Origin: Streptomyces meridianus
Lineage (GTDB): Bacteria > Actinomycetota > Actinomycetes > Streptomycetales > Streptomycetaceae
DNA length: 64,000 bases
Assembly: GCF_023703325.1 (NCBI RefSeq)
Contig: NZ_JAMQGM010000013.1
Location: forward strand, 49,219 to 113,218
Direction: 5' to 3'
Shown: one piece after another, positions 23,922 through 33,677 of the stretch
Layout: every line of letters starts with the position of its first letter
Numbering within the stretch: the stretch's first letter is position 1
Made by a program: the position numbers and the translations under genes
Notes under the pieces: model-generated
Told to the model about the DNA's origin: nothing
Seen by the model: the letters and a program-made list of their open reading frames with translations, nothing else
Databases searched by the model: none

Positions 23922-24677
23922 TCAGGCGGCCGCGCCGCCCGAAGCGCCTCGGCGGCGCATGCGGTACGCCGCGACGGCGAGCCCGCCGAGCAGCAGAGCC
24001 GAGCCCGCAGCGGCGCTGCTGCCGCTGACGGCCGTGGCGCCGCCACCGGTGTGGACGCCGCCGTTCGGCTTCTCGTGCTTCCACTTGTCGTGGTCGTCCT
24101 TCCACGACTTCTCCTGCTCGCCCTTACCGGACTTCTCCTGCTCGCCCTTCCAGGAGTCCTCGCCCTTGCCGGACTTCTCCTGCTCCTCCTTGCCGGACTT
24201 CTCCTGCTCGCCGCTGCCGGAGGAGTTGCTGTTCGGGTCCCATTCGGTCTTCGAAGCGAGGGCGCCGCCACCGGTGCGCATGCCGCCGTGGGGCTTCTTG
24301 TGCTCCCACGACTTCTCGTGCTCCTTGTCCTTCTTCCACTCCTCGCGCTTCTCCTCGTTGCCGGACTTCTCGCGCTCGTCGCCACCGGACCGGGCCTCAC
24401 CGCTCGGGTCGTCGGCCGTCACCCGGGCCAGCGCGCCGCCACCGGTGCGCATGCCGCCGTGGGGCTTCTTGTGCTCCCACGACTTCTCGTGCTCCTTGTC
24501 CTTCTTCCAGTCGTCGCTCTTCGCCTCCTTGCCGGACTTCTCCTGCTCGCTGCTGCTGGAGGAGGAGCTGTTGTCCGGGTCCCAGTCCCCCAGGCCGAGG
24601 GCGCTGACGGCGGGGGCGGAGATCACGAGTACCGCGGCGGTCGCGGCCGAGGCGAACAGGGTGCGGGCTGTGCGCAT
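23922..24677 (-). CDS. Repeat-rich surface protein, candidate substrate of the class F sortase
   Basis: ATG at 24677 gives 251 residues: signal peptide (RTLFASAATAAVLVISAPAV, cleavage near VSA-LG), then a highly charged Lys/Glu/Ser/Gly region with tandem EQEKSGK units and two copies of EHEKSWEHKKPHGG-like blocks. The motif GG-x-x-TGGGA appears three times (GGMRTGGGA twice, GGVHTGGGA last). The third copy is directly followed by a Ser/Ala spacer, a hydrophobic segment SALLLGGLAVAAY and a basic RMRRRG tail, which is the layout of a sorting signal without canonical LPxTG. Linked to the sortase gene, it probably is anchored at the wall. Function beyond that is unknown. Confidence 0.8.
   Translation of the reverse strand: MRTARTLFASAATAAVLVISAPAVSALGLGDWDPDNSSSSSSSEQEKSGKEAKSDDWKKDKEHEKSWEHKKPHGGMRTGGGALARVTADDPSGEARSGGDEREKSGNEEKREEWKKDKEHEKSWEHKKPHGGMRTGGGALASKTEWDPNSNSSGSGEQEKSGKEEQEKSGKGEDSWKGEQEKSGKGEQEKSWKDDHDKWKHEKPNGGVHTGGGATAVSGSSAAAGSALLLGGLAVAAYRMRRRGASGGAAA
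24262..24338. repeat. 77-bp perfect direct repeat, copy 1 (in surface-protein gene)
   Basis: This segment is base-for-base identical to 24433-24509. It encodes the KKDKEHEKSWEHKKPHGG block plus MRTGGGA. Identity at wobble positions shows a recent duplication or gene-conversion event rather than protein-level constraint alone. Confidence 0.95.
24433..24509. repeat. 77-bp perfect direct repeat, copy 2 (in surface-protein gene)
   Basis: Second copy of the 77-bp repeat; the two starts are 171 bp (57 codons) apart, so the reading frame is kept when copies are gained or lost by recombination. Confidence 0.95.
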
Positions 24678-24914
24678 AGGGACACATTCCTTCCGCCGCG
24701 ACTGCGATGGCCGACCCCTCGCCGGCTCATCGGATCGCAGTGGCGACGTGATCACCGTCAGTCGTCCCGGCCCGGCGCACCAGCAGAGAGCAGCATTAGA
24801 ACGACAAATGTGCGCTTATCGGGTGATGATCGGCCTCGTCCGCCGTCGGACACGACGCGTGACGCGGCGCCCGGAACAAGCACCGGGCGGGCGACGGCGG
24901 CTCCGCTCGCAGCG

Positions 24915-25580
24915 TCACGCGGCGCGCGGCTCGACGGGGAGAGCGGCCAGCCGCCACTCGAGCATGCCGTCGGCCAGCCGCTTCGCCCGGCGCCCGCGGG
25001 CACCGAGCAGGCGTACGGCGTCATGGGCGAGGACACAGTTGGCGCCCCGGCAGTAGGCCACGACCTCGGCATCCGCGGGAAGTTCACCCAGACGGGCCTC
25101 GAGTTCACCCAGGGGTAGGGACAGGGCCCCGGGAATGTGGCCGGCGGCGTACTCCTCGGCGGGCCGGACGTCGACGACAACGACAGAGCCGTCCTTCACC
25201 CGTTCCAGGAGTTCGTCGCGGGTGAGGTGGTCGGTGTCCTCGGGACCGAGGTAGGCGGCGCGGGCGGCATCCGCCGCGGCCTGATGAGTACGGGCGACCT
25301 GCTGCAACAGCCCGTACAACGCCACGACATCGTCACCGGCGAGCCGGTAGTGGACGCGGGTGCCCTCGCGCCGGGTGACGACCAGGCCGGCCTGCTTCAG
25401 CGTCTGCAGGTGCGCCGAGGCCGTCGTCACGCCCAGACCCGCGGCCCTGGCGAGGGCGTCGACACTGCGCTCGCCCTGGGCGAGCAGGTCGAGCAACTCC
25501 AGCCGCTTGCCGTTGGACAGCGCCTTGCCGGTCCGGGCCAGCGCATCGTAGAGAGCAGCCTTGCGCTCGGGGTCTCCCAC
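24915..25580 (-). CDS. ArsR/SmtB regulator fused to rhodanese domain
   Basis: GTG at 25580 follows AAAGGAGGGGA. The 221-residue protein has an ArsR winged helix (about 1-95: LSNGKRLELLDLLAQGERSV and ASAHLQTLKQAGLVVTRREG) and a C-terminal rhodanese domain (about 115-215) with VVVVDVRPAEEYAAGHIPGA and the active-site loop VAYCRGANCVLAHDAV. The Cys-x4-Cys loop could sense or carry persulphide. Such fusions usually regulate sulphur or rhodanese/transport genes next to them; here the divergent operon encodes a reduced MBL-rhodanese protein and an MFS transporter. A perfect palindrome lies 21-34 bp upstream of the start. Confidence 0.9.
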   Translation of the reverse strand: MGDPERKAALYDALARTGKALSNGKRLELLDLLAQGERSVDALARAAGLGVTTASAHLQTLKQAGLVVTRREGTRVHYRLAGDDVVALYGLLQQVARTHQAAADAARAAYLGPEDTDHLTRDELLERVKDGSVVVVDVRPAEEYAAGHIPGALSLPLGELEARLGELPADAEVVAYCRGANCVLAHDAVRLLGARGRRAKRLADGMLEWRLAALPVEPRAA

Positions 25581-25600
25581 GACTCCCCTCCTTTCTCCAA

Positions 25601-25614
25601 TATTCCATGGAATA
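25601..25614. promoter_or_regulatory. Perfect palindrome TATTCCATGGAATA, probable ArsR operator
   Basis: The 14-bp perfect palindrome lies in the 91-bp divergent region between the ArsR-rhodanese gene and the rhodanese/MFS operon, in a short AT-rich patch (followed by CTATAT). Position and symmetry fit an ArsR-dimer site that would control both directions. Confidence 0.65.
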
Positions 25615-25671
25615 CTATATCTGCGTGGGTGGCGTCCGGTCACTCCGTCGCGTCCCCGAGGAGGCACCGTC

Positions 25672-25977
25672 ATGAGCTTCACCGACGACCACCTGATCCC
25701 CCTGGTCGACGCCGGCCTGGGCAACACCTCCTACCTCCTCGACCTCGGCGACGGCCGCGCGCCGGCCGTCGACGCAAGCCGCGACCTGCGCACCCTGCAC
25801 GCGCCGTCCGCAGCCACGGCACCGCCCGGCGCCGTGGTGATGTGCGGCCACGGAGAGCGCGCCATGACGGCGGCCGGCCTCCTCGCCCGCAACGGGGCCG
25901 GAACGCCCGCCGTACTGACCGGTGGCGCCGCCGTCTGGGCGAACGCCACCGGACGCACCCTGGAGGAGAGCGCGTGA
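25672..25977 (+). CDS. Internally deleted MBL-fold/rhodanese protein (101 aa)
   Basis: ATG at 25672 with GAGGAGG upstream. Residues 1-43 (MSFTDDHLIPLVDAGLGNTS, YLLDLGDGRAPAVDASRDLR) are the N-terminus of the actinobacterial MBL-fold hydrolase-rhodanese family. Residues about 54-101 (VVMCGHGERAMTAAGLLARN, then a GG-x-x-x-WA-x-ATGR end) are its extreme C-terminus, the end of the second rhodanese domain including the Cys loop. The intervening metallo-beta-lactamase core with HxHxDH, roughly 350 residues in relatives, is missing in frame. The stop overlaps the MFS start (GTGA), so the remnant may persist as a coupling leader or a mini-rhodanese. Catalytic MBL activity must be lost. Confidence 0.75.
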   Translation: MSFTDDHLIPLVDAGLGNTSYLLDLGDGRAPAVDASRDLRTLHAPSAATAPPGAVVMCGHGERAMTAAGLLARNGAGTPAVLTGGAAVWANATGRTLEESA

Positions 25978-27275
25978 CCACGACACCGGCCGACCGCTCG
26001 GCGCGGCAGCACACCCTGCGGCTGGGCCTGCGGGCGAACCTCGCCCAGTTCACGCTGCTCGTCGTGGTCAACGCCCTGGTCGGCGGCATGCTCGGCCAGG
26101 AACGCACCGTGCTGCCGCTCCTGGCGGACGACGTCTTCCACCTGTCCGCCTACACCTCTGCCCTGACGTACATCGTCGCCTTCGGCGCCACCAAGGCCGT
26201 CACCAACTTCTTCGCCGGCACGTTCTCCGACCGCTACGGCCGCAAACCGGTGCTGGTCGCCGGATGGCTCGTCGCCCTGCCCGTTCCGGCCATGCTGGCC
26301 TGGGGGCCCTCGTGGGGCTGGATCGTCGCCGCCAACGTCCTGCTGGGCATCAACCAGGGCCTGACGTGGTCCACCACCGTCATCATGAAGATCGACCTGG
26401 TCGGACCGGAACGCCGCGGGCTGGCCATGGGCTTCAACGAAGCCGCCGGATACGTCGCCGTGGCCGTCACGGCCGTGGCCACCGGCGCCGTCGCCGACCA
26501 CTTCGGACTGCGACCGGAACCCTTCCTGCTCGGCGCCGCCTATGCGCTCCTGGCGCTCGGGCTCTCCACCCTGGCCGTCCGGGAGACCCGCGGGCACGCG
26601 CGCCTGGAGGCCGCCGGCCATTCCGGCTCCCGGAACCCCAGCCACCACGGGGAACTGAGCACCGGGCAGATCGCCCGGCGCGTCAGTCTCGGTGACCGGG
26701 CCCTGTCGACCGCGAGCTGGGCCGGCCTGGTCAACAACCTCAACGACGCCCTCGCCTGGGGTATCTTCCCGCTGTTGTTCGCCGCCCACGGCCTCGGTGT
26801 CGCCCGGATCGGCGTGCTGGCCGCGCTCTATCCGGCCGTGTGGGGCGCCGGGCAGATGCTCACCGGGTGGTGGTCGGACCACATCGGCCGCAAGCACCTC
26901 ATCACCGCCGGCATGCTGCTGCAGGCCGTCGCCATCGCGGCCGTCGCCATCGGCACCACCTTCACCGTGTGGGCCGCCGCCCAGGTCGTGCTCGGCATCG
27001 GCACCGCCCTGGTCTACCCCACCCTGCTAGCCGCCATCGGCGACGTGGCCCACCCCATCTGGCGGGCCCGCGCCGTCGGTGTCTACCGGCTGTGGCGGGA
27101 CGGCGGTTTCGCCGTCGGCGCGCTCCTCGCCGGAGGCCTCGCCGACGCCTACGGCCTGACCACCGCGATCTGGGCCGTCGCCGCTCTCACCGCCCTCTCC
27201 GGCCTGGTCGTCGCGGTCCGGATGTACGAAACCCACCCGCGCTCCGCAAGCCCCGCCCATGCCGGTGCCGGATAG
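25974..27275 (+). CDS. MFS transporter
   Basis: GTG at 25974 overlaps the preceding stop. The 433-residue protein has about 12 hydrophobic segments with the MFS loop 2-3 motif GTFSDRYGRKPVLVAG (about 75-90) and its echo GWWSDHIGRKHLITAG in the second half. SLGDRALSTASWAGLVNNLN opens the C-terminal bundle. MFS proteins in ArsR-MBL-rhodanese operons are thought to export or import sulphur-related compounds, but the substrate is not known. It is likely controlled by the divergent ArsR-rhodanese regulator. Confidence 0.9.
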   Translation: MTTTPADRSARQHTLRLGLRANLAQFTLLVVVNALVGGMLGQERTVLPLLADDVFHLSAYTSALTYIVAFGATKAVTNFFAGTFSDRYGRKPVLVAGWLVALPVPAMLAWGPSWGWIVAANVLLGINQGLTWSTTVIMKIDLVGPERRGLAMGFNEAAGYVAVAVTAVATGAVADHFGLRPEPFLLGAAYALLALGLSTLAVRETRGHARLEAAGHSGSRNPSHHGELSTGQIARRVSLGDRALSTASWAGLVNNLNDALAWGIFPLLFAAHGLGVARIGVLAALYPAVWGAGQMLTGWWSDHIGRKHLITAGMLLQAVAIAAVAIGTTFTVWAAAQVVLGIGTALVYPTLLAAIGDVAHPIWRARAVGVYRLWRDGGFAVGALLAGGLADAYGLTTAIWAVAALTALSGLVVAVRMYETHPRSASPAHAGAG

Positions 27276-27453
27276 CGCGTGCGCTGCCCCTCGCGCAGGC
27301 AGCCGGCCGCCCTCCGGGGTTCGCGCGGCAGCCCCGCCCCCCTGCCCGGCCGGCCCATGCTTTGCGTGGTGCAGGACTCCGACCCGAGGGAGCGAACCCC
27401 CGAAGCACCTGCAATGGGCCAACGGGCTGTCCCTTCTCCGGGCCGGTCGCGCC

Positions 27454-30297
27454 TCAGTCCCCGGGCGGCAGCCCGTCCGCCAGCACCTCCGCGAGGTGCC
27501 GTCCGGTGCGCCCGGCGAGCTGGTCCAGCTGGGTGCGGCAGGAGAAGCCGTCAGCGAGGATCTGCGCCCCCTCCGGGGCCTCCCGCACGGACGGCAGCAG
27601 CTGTTCCTCCGCGCAGGCCACCGAGACCTCGTAATGCCCCTTCTCGAAGCCGAAGTTGCCGGCCAGACCGCAGCAGCCGCGACTCAACTCACCGGTCAGA
27701 CCGGCCCGTTCCCGCAACTTTCGCTCCGCTGCGTCGCCGAGCACCGCGTGCTGGTGGCAGTGGACCTGGCCGACGACGGGACGGTTCACCTGCGGCGGCT
27801 CCCAGTCCGGCGCGTACTCGTCCAGGGCCTGGGCGAACGTCTTCACCGAGGCCGCCAGCCGCGCCGCCCGCGGATCGGACCCGCCCACGAGCTCGGGCAC
27901 ATCACTGAGCAGCGCCGCCGCGCAGCTCGGCTCCAGCCCGACCACCGGCAGGCCCGCGTCCAGTACCGGCTCCATGACGTCCAGCGTGCGCCGCATGACC
28001 GCCCGCGCCTTGTCGAGCTGCCCCGTCGAGACGTACGTCAGCCCGCAGCACACCTTCCCCTGCGGCGGCAGCACCACCCTCAGCCCCGCCGCCTCCAGCA
28101 CCCGTACCGCGGCCCGGGCGACGGACGGGGACAGGTGGTCGGTGAAGGTGTCCGGCCACAGGACGACCGTGCGCGCGGCGTCGTCCCCCTCCCCCGCCCG
28201 CGGGCGGTCGCCCCACCACCGGCTGAACGGCTCCGCCGCGATCTCCGGGATCCGGCGCTCGGGAGCGATCCCGGCGAGCCGCTTGGCGATTCCCGACAGC
28301 GGGCTGCGTGCCGCGGCATTGAGCGCCGGCACCAGCCGGGAGGCGGCGGCCGCCCGCAACCAGTCCGGCAGTCGCCCCATCGCATAGTGCGCAGCGGGCC
28401 GCACCCGGCCCCGGTAGTGCTGGTGCAGGAACTCCGCCTTGTACGTGGCCATGTCCACCCCGACCGGGCAGTCGCTGCGGCAGCCCTTGCAGGACAGGCA
28501 CAGGTCGAGCGCCTCGTGCACCTCCGGTGACCGCCAGCCGTCGGTGACGACCTCGCCGGCCAGCATCTCGTGCAGCAGCCGCGCCCGGCCCCGCGTCGAG
28601 TGCTGCTCCTCGCCGGTGGCCCGGAAGGACGGGCACATCACCCCCGAACCGGCCGATGTGTTGCGGCACTTGGCGACGCCCACGCAGCGGCGCACCGCCG
28701 CCGAGAAGTCGCCGTTGTCGTGCGGGTAGCCGAACTCGACGTCCACCGGCTGCTTCGGGAGCACGTCGAAGCGCAGGTTCTCCTCCATCCGGTGCGGCCG
28801 GACGAGCATCCCCGGGTTCAGGCCGTTCGACGGGTCCCACAGATCCTTGAACTCCCCGAATGCGGCGACGAGTTCGGGCCCGTACATCCGGGGCAGCAGT
28901 TCGGCGCGCGCCTGACCGTCGCCGTGCTCGCCCGACAGCGAACCGCCGTGCGCCACCACGATGTCCGCGAGGTCGGTCCCGAAGTCGCGGAAGCGCTGCT
29001 TGCCGGCGTCGGTGAGCAGGTCGAAGTCGATCCGGACGTGGATGCAGCCGTCGCCGAAGTGCCCGTACGGGATGCCGCGCAGCCCGTGCTCGGCCAACAG
29101 GGCCCGGAAGTCCCGCAGATAGGCGCCGAGCCTGGGCGGCGGCACCGCGCAGTCCTCCCAGCCGGGCCACGCCTCGCTGCCGTCCGGCATCCGGGTCGCC
29201 GTGCCCGAGGCGTCCTCGCGGATGCGCCACAGCTTGCGCTGACCGGCGGGGTCGTCGACGACCAGGTGGTCCGTCGTGCCGGCCGCGGCCGCCCGGCACA
29301 CTTCGTCGGCGCGAGCCCGCGCCTCCGCGGCCGTGGCGCCCCCGGTCTCGACGAACAGCCAGGCGCCGCCCTTCGGCAGCGCGGCGGCGGAGACCGGCGG
29401 CACCAGGTCGGTCGCCATGCCCTCCACGGTCAGCGGCCCGTACGGCAGCAGGGTGTGCGCGGCCTCCGCCGCCGCGCTCTCGTCGGAGTAGCCGAGAATC
29501 GCCAGGGCGCGGGCCCGGGGCGAGTCCACCAGCCGGACCGTCGCCTCGGTCAGCACCCCGAGCGTGCCCTCCGAACCGGTGAACGCGCGGGCCCAGTCGG
29601 CGCCCTTCTCCGGCAGCAGCTCGTCCAGCGCGTAGCCGGAGATGCGGCGCGGCAGTTCGGGGAATCCGGTCCGCAGCAGCGCCAGGCGGTCCGCAACCAG
29701 CGCGTCGGCCCCCGTGCGCAGCCGGTCGGGGAGACCGGTGGTGCGCTCGCCGCGGCCGAGGCGCACCTGCTCGCCGCCGTAGCCGAGGACGTCGAGCTCG
29801 TGCACGTTGTCGGCGGTGGTCCCCCAGGCGACCGAGTGGGAGCCGCAGGAGTTGTTGCCGATCATGCCGCCGATCGTGCAGCGGCTGTGCGTGGAGGGAT
29901 CGGGACCGAACGTCAGCCCGTACGCCTGCGCTTCCCGGCGCAGACCGTCCAGGATCACGCCCGGCTGGACGACGGCGGTGCGCGCCCCGGGGTCGAGGGA
30001 GACGATCCGGTTCATGTGCCGGGTGAAGTCGAGGACGACGCCCGCGCCGGTGGCCTGTCCGGCGATCGACGTCCCGGCGCCCCGCGCCACCACGGGCACG
30101 CCGCGCTCGCGGCAGACGGCCAGCACCGCGGCGACGTCGTCGGTGTCCCGGGGCGAGACGACCCCGTCGGGAACCCGCCGGTAGTTGGAGGCGTCCATCG
30201 TCATCAGCGCCCGGGCGGCCGCGTCGAACGCGACCTCACCCCGCACGGCGTCCCGCAGCGCCTGCTCCAGGCCCTTCACATCGCGCAGTTCAGCCAT
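27454..30297 (-). CDS. FAD-linked oxidase/Fe-S fusion dehydrogenase (GlcD-GlcF type, D-lactate-like)
   Basis: The 947-residue protein joins three parts: an FAD-binding PCMH domain (about 35-215, VVARGAGTSIAGQATGAGVV), the FAD oxidase C-terminal domain (to about 500, with PYGHFGDGCIHVRIDFDLL and GEHGDGQARAE), and a ferredoxin/CCG region. Two 4Fe-4S motifs are visible: CVGVAKCRNTSAG with a later Cys-Pro, and CLSCKGCRSDCPVGVD. CCG boxes VCCGLTYVSTGQ and GCCGLAGNFGFEKG follow. It would oxidise a 2-hydroxyacid such as D-lactate or glycolate and pass electrons to the quinone pool. The gene is isolated, with an APC permease upstream in the same direction. Confidence 0.9.
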   Translation of the reverse strand: MAELRDVKGLEQALRDAVRGEVAFDAAARALMTMDASNYRRVPDGVVSPRDTDDVAAVLAVCRERGVPVVARGAGTSIAGQATGAGVVLDFTRHMNRIVSLDPGARTAVVQPGVILDGLRREAQAYGLTFGPDPSTHSRCTIGGMIGNNSCGSHSVAWGTTADNVHELDVLGYGGEQVRLGRGERTTGLPDRLRTGADALVADRLALLRTGFPELPRRISGYALDELLPEKGADWARAFTGSEGTLGVLTEATVRLVDSPRARALAILGYSDESAAAEAAHTLLPYGPLTVEGMATDLVPPVSAAALPKGGAWLFVETGGATAAEARARADEVCRAAAAGTTDHLVVDDPAGQRKLWRIREDASGTATRMPDGSEAWPGWEDCAVPPPRLGAYLRDFRALLAEHGLRGIPYGHFGDGCIHVRIDFDLLTDAGKQRFRDFGTDLADIVVAHGGSLSGEHGDGQARAELLPRMYGPELVAAFGEFKDLWDPSNGLNPGMLVRPHRMEENLRFDVLPKQPVDVEFGYPHDNGDFSAAVRRCVGVAKCRNTSAGSGVMCPSFRATGEEQHSTRGRARLLHEMLAGEVVTDGWRSPEVHEALDLCLSCKGCRSDCPVGVDMATYKAEFLHQHYRGRVRPAAHYAMGRLPDWLRAAAASRLVPALNAAARSPLSGIAKRLAGIAPERRIPEIAAEPFSRWWGDRPRAGEGDDAARTVVLWPDTFTDHLSPSVARAAVRVLEAAGLRVVLPPQGKVCCGLTYVSTGQLDKARAVMRRTLDVMEPVLDAGLPVVGLEPSCAAALLSDVPELVGGSDPRAARLAASVKTFAQALDEYAPDWEPPQVNRPVVGQVHCHQHAVLGDAAERKLRERAGLTGELSRGCCGLAGNFGFEKGHYEVSVACAEEQLLPSVREAPEGAQILADGFSCRTQLDQLAGRTGRHLAEVLADGLPPGD

Positions 30298-30399
30298 GGG
30301 CCCAGCCTGCCCCGAAACCGCCGCGAGGCCGACCCCGAATCGCGACCGATTTCGATCCCGGCCCGGTCGGCGGCCCCGGTGGCCGCCCTGCGGTCCGCG

Positions 30400-31668
30400 T
30401 CAGCGGCGCGCGGCGACGAGGCGGCGCACCCCGTAGGCGGCAGCGCCGGCCGCCAGCACCGCGCCTCCCGTGACCACGGAGGCGACCGGCAGGGCGAAGG
30501 CCAGGACCAGGCAGCCGGCCAGCCCCAGCACCGGGACGATCCGCGGTGGGCGCCCTTCGCCGGCCGTGAGCGTCCAGGCGCTCGCGTTGGCCACGGCGTA
30601 GTAGACGAGCACGCCGAACGACGAGAAGCCGATCGCGCCGCGCACGTCCGCCGTCGCAGCCAGCACCGCGACCACGGCGCCGACCGCCGGTTCCGCGTGG
30701 TGCGGGACCCCGAACCGGGGGTGGACGGCGGCGAGCACGTGCGGCAGATGGCGGTCGCGGGCCATGGCCAGGGTGGTGCGCGAGACCCCGAGGATCAGCG
30801 CCAGCAGCGACCCGAGGGCCGCCACGGCGGCGCCGGCGCGGACGACCGGCACCAGCCAGGACGCCCCGGCGGCACGCACCGCGTCGGCCAGCGGCGCGCT
30901 CGCCGCGGCCAGCCCGCCGGGGCCCAGCACGGCGAGAACCGACACGGACACCAGCGCGTACACGGCCAGTGTGATGCCCAGCGCGATCGGGACGGCCCGG
31001 GGGATGGTGCGCGCCGGGTCCCTTACTTCCTCGCCGAGGGTGGCGATGCGTGCGTACCCGGCGAAGGCGAAGAACAGCAGGCCCGCGGCCTGGAGGATCC
31101 CGCCGGGGGTGACGTCGCCGCCGATGCCGAGCCGCGCGGCGTCAGCCTCGGCGGAGGAGAGCGCCGCGACCACGACGGCCGCCAGCACTGCCAGGACGAC
31201 GGCCACGATCCACCGGGTCAGCCACGCGGACTTCTGCACCCCGCCGTAGTTCACCGCGGTCAGCGCCACGACGGCGGCGACGGCCACCGCATGGGCCTGG
31301 CCCGGCCACACGTAGGAGCCGACGGTGAGGGCCATGGCCGCGCAGGATGCGGTCTTGCCGATCACGAACGCCCAGCCCGCAAGGTACCCCCAGAAGTCGC
31401 CGAGCCGCTCACGACCGTAGACGTAGGTGCCGCCCGATGCCGGGTAACGGGCGGCCAGCCGGGCCGAGGACGTCGCGTTGCAGTACGCCACGACGGCCGC
31501 GACGGCGAGGCCGAGCAGCAGACCGGTCCCGGCCGCGCGGGCGGCGGGGCCGAGAGCGGCGAAGATCCCGGCGCCGATCATGGCCCCGAGGCCGATGGTC
31601 ACGGCGTCGGACACCCCGAGCCGCCGGCGCAGCTCGGGGGCGTCGTCTGGGGGTGCCGGCCTGCTCAT
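30400..31668 (-). CDS. APC-family amino acid permease
   Basis: ATG at 31668 follows AGGAG. The 422-residue protein has about 12 membrane segments and the APC opening SDAVTIGLGAMIGAGIFAAL (about 20-40), then YPASGGTYVYGRERLGDFWG (substrate/proton region of TM3) and LFFAFAGYARIATLGEEVRD with TIPRAVPIALG, all typical of APC transporters. Likely an amino acid or polyamine importer; substrate not predictable. It is slightly shorter than most because the C-terminal loops are compact. Confidence 0.9.
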   Translation of the reverse strand: MSRPAPPDDAPELRRRLGVSDAVTIGLGAMIGAGIFAALGPAARAAGTGLLLGLAVAAVVAYCNATSSARLAARYPASGGTYVYGRERLGDFWGYLAGWAFVIGKTASCAAMALTVGSYVWPGQAHAVAVAAVVALTAVNYGGVQKSAWLTRWIVAVVLAVLAAVVVAALSSAEADAARLGIGGDVTPGGILQAAGLLFFAFAGYARIATLGEEVRDPARTIPRAVPIALGITLAVYALVSVSVLAVLGPGGLAAASAPLADAVRAAGASWLVPVVRAGAAVAALGSLLALILGVSRTTLAMARDRHLPHVLAAVHPRFGVPHHAEPAVGAVVAVLAATADVRGAIGFSSFGVLVYYAVANASAWTLTAGEGRPPRIVPVLGLAGCLVLAFALPVASVVTGGAVLAAGAAAYGVRRLVAARR

Positions 31669-31797
31669 GGGTCACTCCTGGAAGGTGCGCCCGCGCGCAT
31701 CTCACGGGTCCGTCGTCTGCCGGGGCGACGATATCCGGGCCGGGTCGGCAGCTTGCGGGCCGGTGCACCGGGAACGCCCGGGCGGGAGCGCGCCCGG

Positions 31798-32392
31798 CTA
31801 CTCCCGCCAGGCGCGCAACAGTTCGTCCGGGCCGTAGGCTCCGTCCAGCCCCTCGCAGGCGAACCCACTGCGCGAGACGGCCACCGTCGGCAACGGCTCG
31901 TCCGTCAGGGCCGCCCGGTGCTTCAGCAGGGCCGCCATGTCGTGGCGGTCGAAGGCGGAACGCTCGAGCCACGTGATCGAGCCGACGAACAGCAGTCGGC
32001 GTGCGACCGGCCCCCGATCCGCCCCGACGATGTCGATCTCCACGTCGTTCGTCCGCGTCCGGTAACCGCCGACTGCTGGAGCGGCCGGCACGGCACCATC
32101 GGAGAGAAGACGCGCCAGGGCCTCCCGTACGAGGGGTTCCACCGCCCTGCCCCTCCAGGCGGTCCATCCCTGCCGGATCCGCTCCAGGGTGAGGTCGCCG
32201 CGGCCGCGCACGATCTCGGCCATGTGGGGCTGGACGAAGTGCGGCCAGAAGCGCAGATACGGGTCCTCGACCCGGTACCGGCGGTCACTGGACGGCCGGG
32301 TGGACAGCGGAAGTTCGGCAGCGAACAGGCGCTTGTCGACGAGCAGGGAGAGTGCTCTCGGCAGTGGCGTGGCACCGATTCCGCCGGTGGCC
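31798..32392 (-). pseudogene. 5'-truncated DUF234-type AAA ATPase
   Basis: The frame opens after a TAG at 32393-32395 with no ATG or GTG until 32221-32223, yet the codons before that ATG are clearly protein-like: LPRALSLLVDKRLFAAELPL, then RYRVEDPYLRFWPHFVQPHM. This is the winged-helix and DUF234 junction of archaeal-type ATPases. Downstream of the internal ATG comes the nuclease-like domain (NDVEIDIVGADRG, RLLFVGSITWLE). The whole AAA ATPase half (about 250-300 residues) is absent, so the gene is probably a remnant, unless the 141-residue C-terminal domain is made from the ATG at 32223. It is related in architecture to the intact ATPase at 12-13.5 kb. Confidence 0.7.
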
Positions 32393-32518
32393 TAGTTCAT
32401 TTCCGTAACCACCCGAACGCGCGTCGGAACCGCTTCGGGCCGACCCCCATCGCACCTCGTCCGCCGCCGCATCTCACCGGCTGGACGGCACTCCGACGGG
32501 CGGGCGCCGCTCGCTTAG

Positions 32519-33646
<1,128 letters not shown>

Positions 33647-33677
33647 CACCCGGCAGAATTCAGGCCCCCACGGGAGA

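Noticed and set aside
24100..24560. CRISPR-like repeats
   Set aside because: The repeats are in-frame coding duplications of a surface protein, not short regularly spaced palindromic repeats with unique spacers.
27353..27420. Possible tRNA-like or attachment-site sequence (GGCCCAT ... ATGGGCC, with GCGAACCCCCGAAGC between)
   Set aside because: No cloverleaf with acceptor stem and anticodon loop could be formed, and there is no integrase gene. It may be only a weak terminator region.
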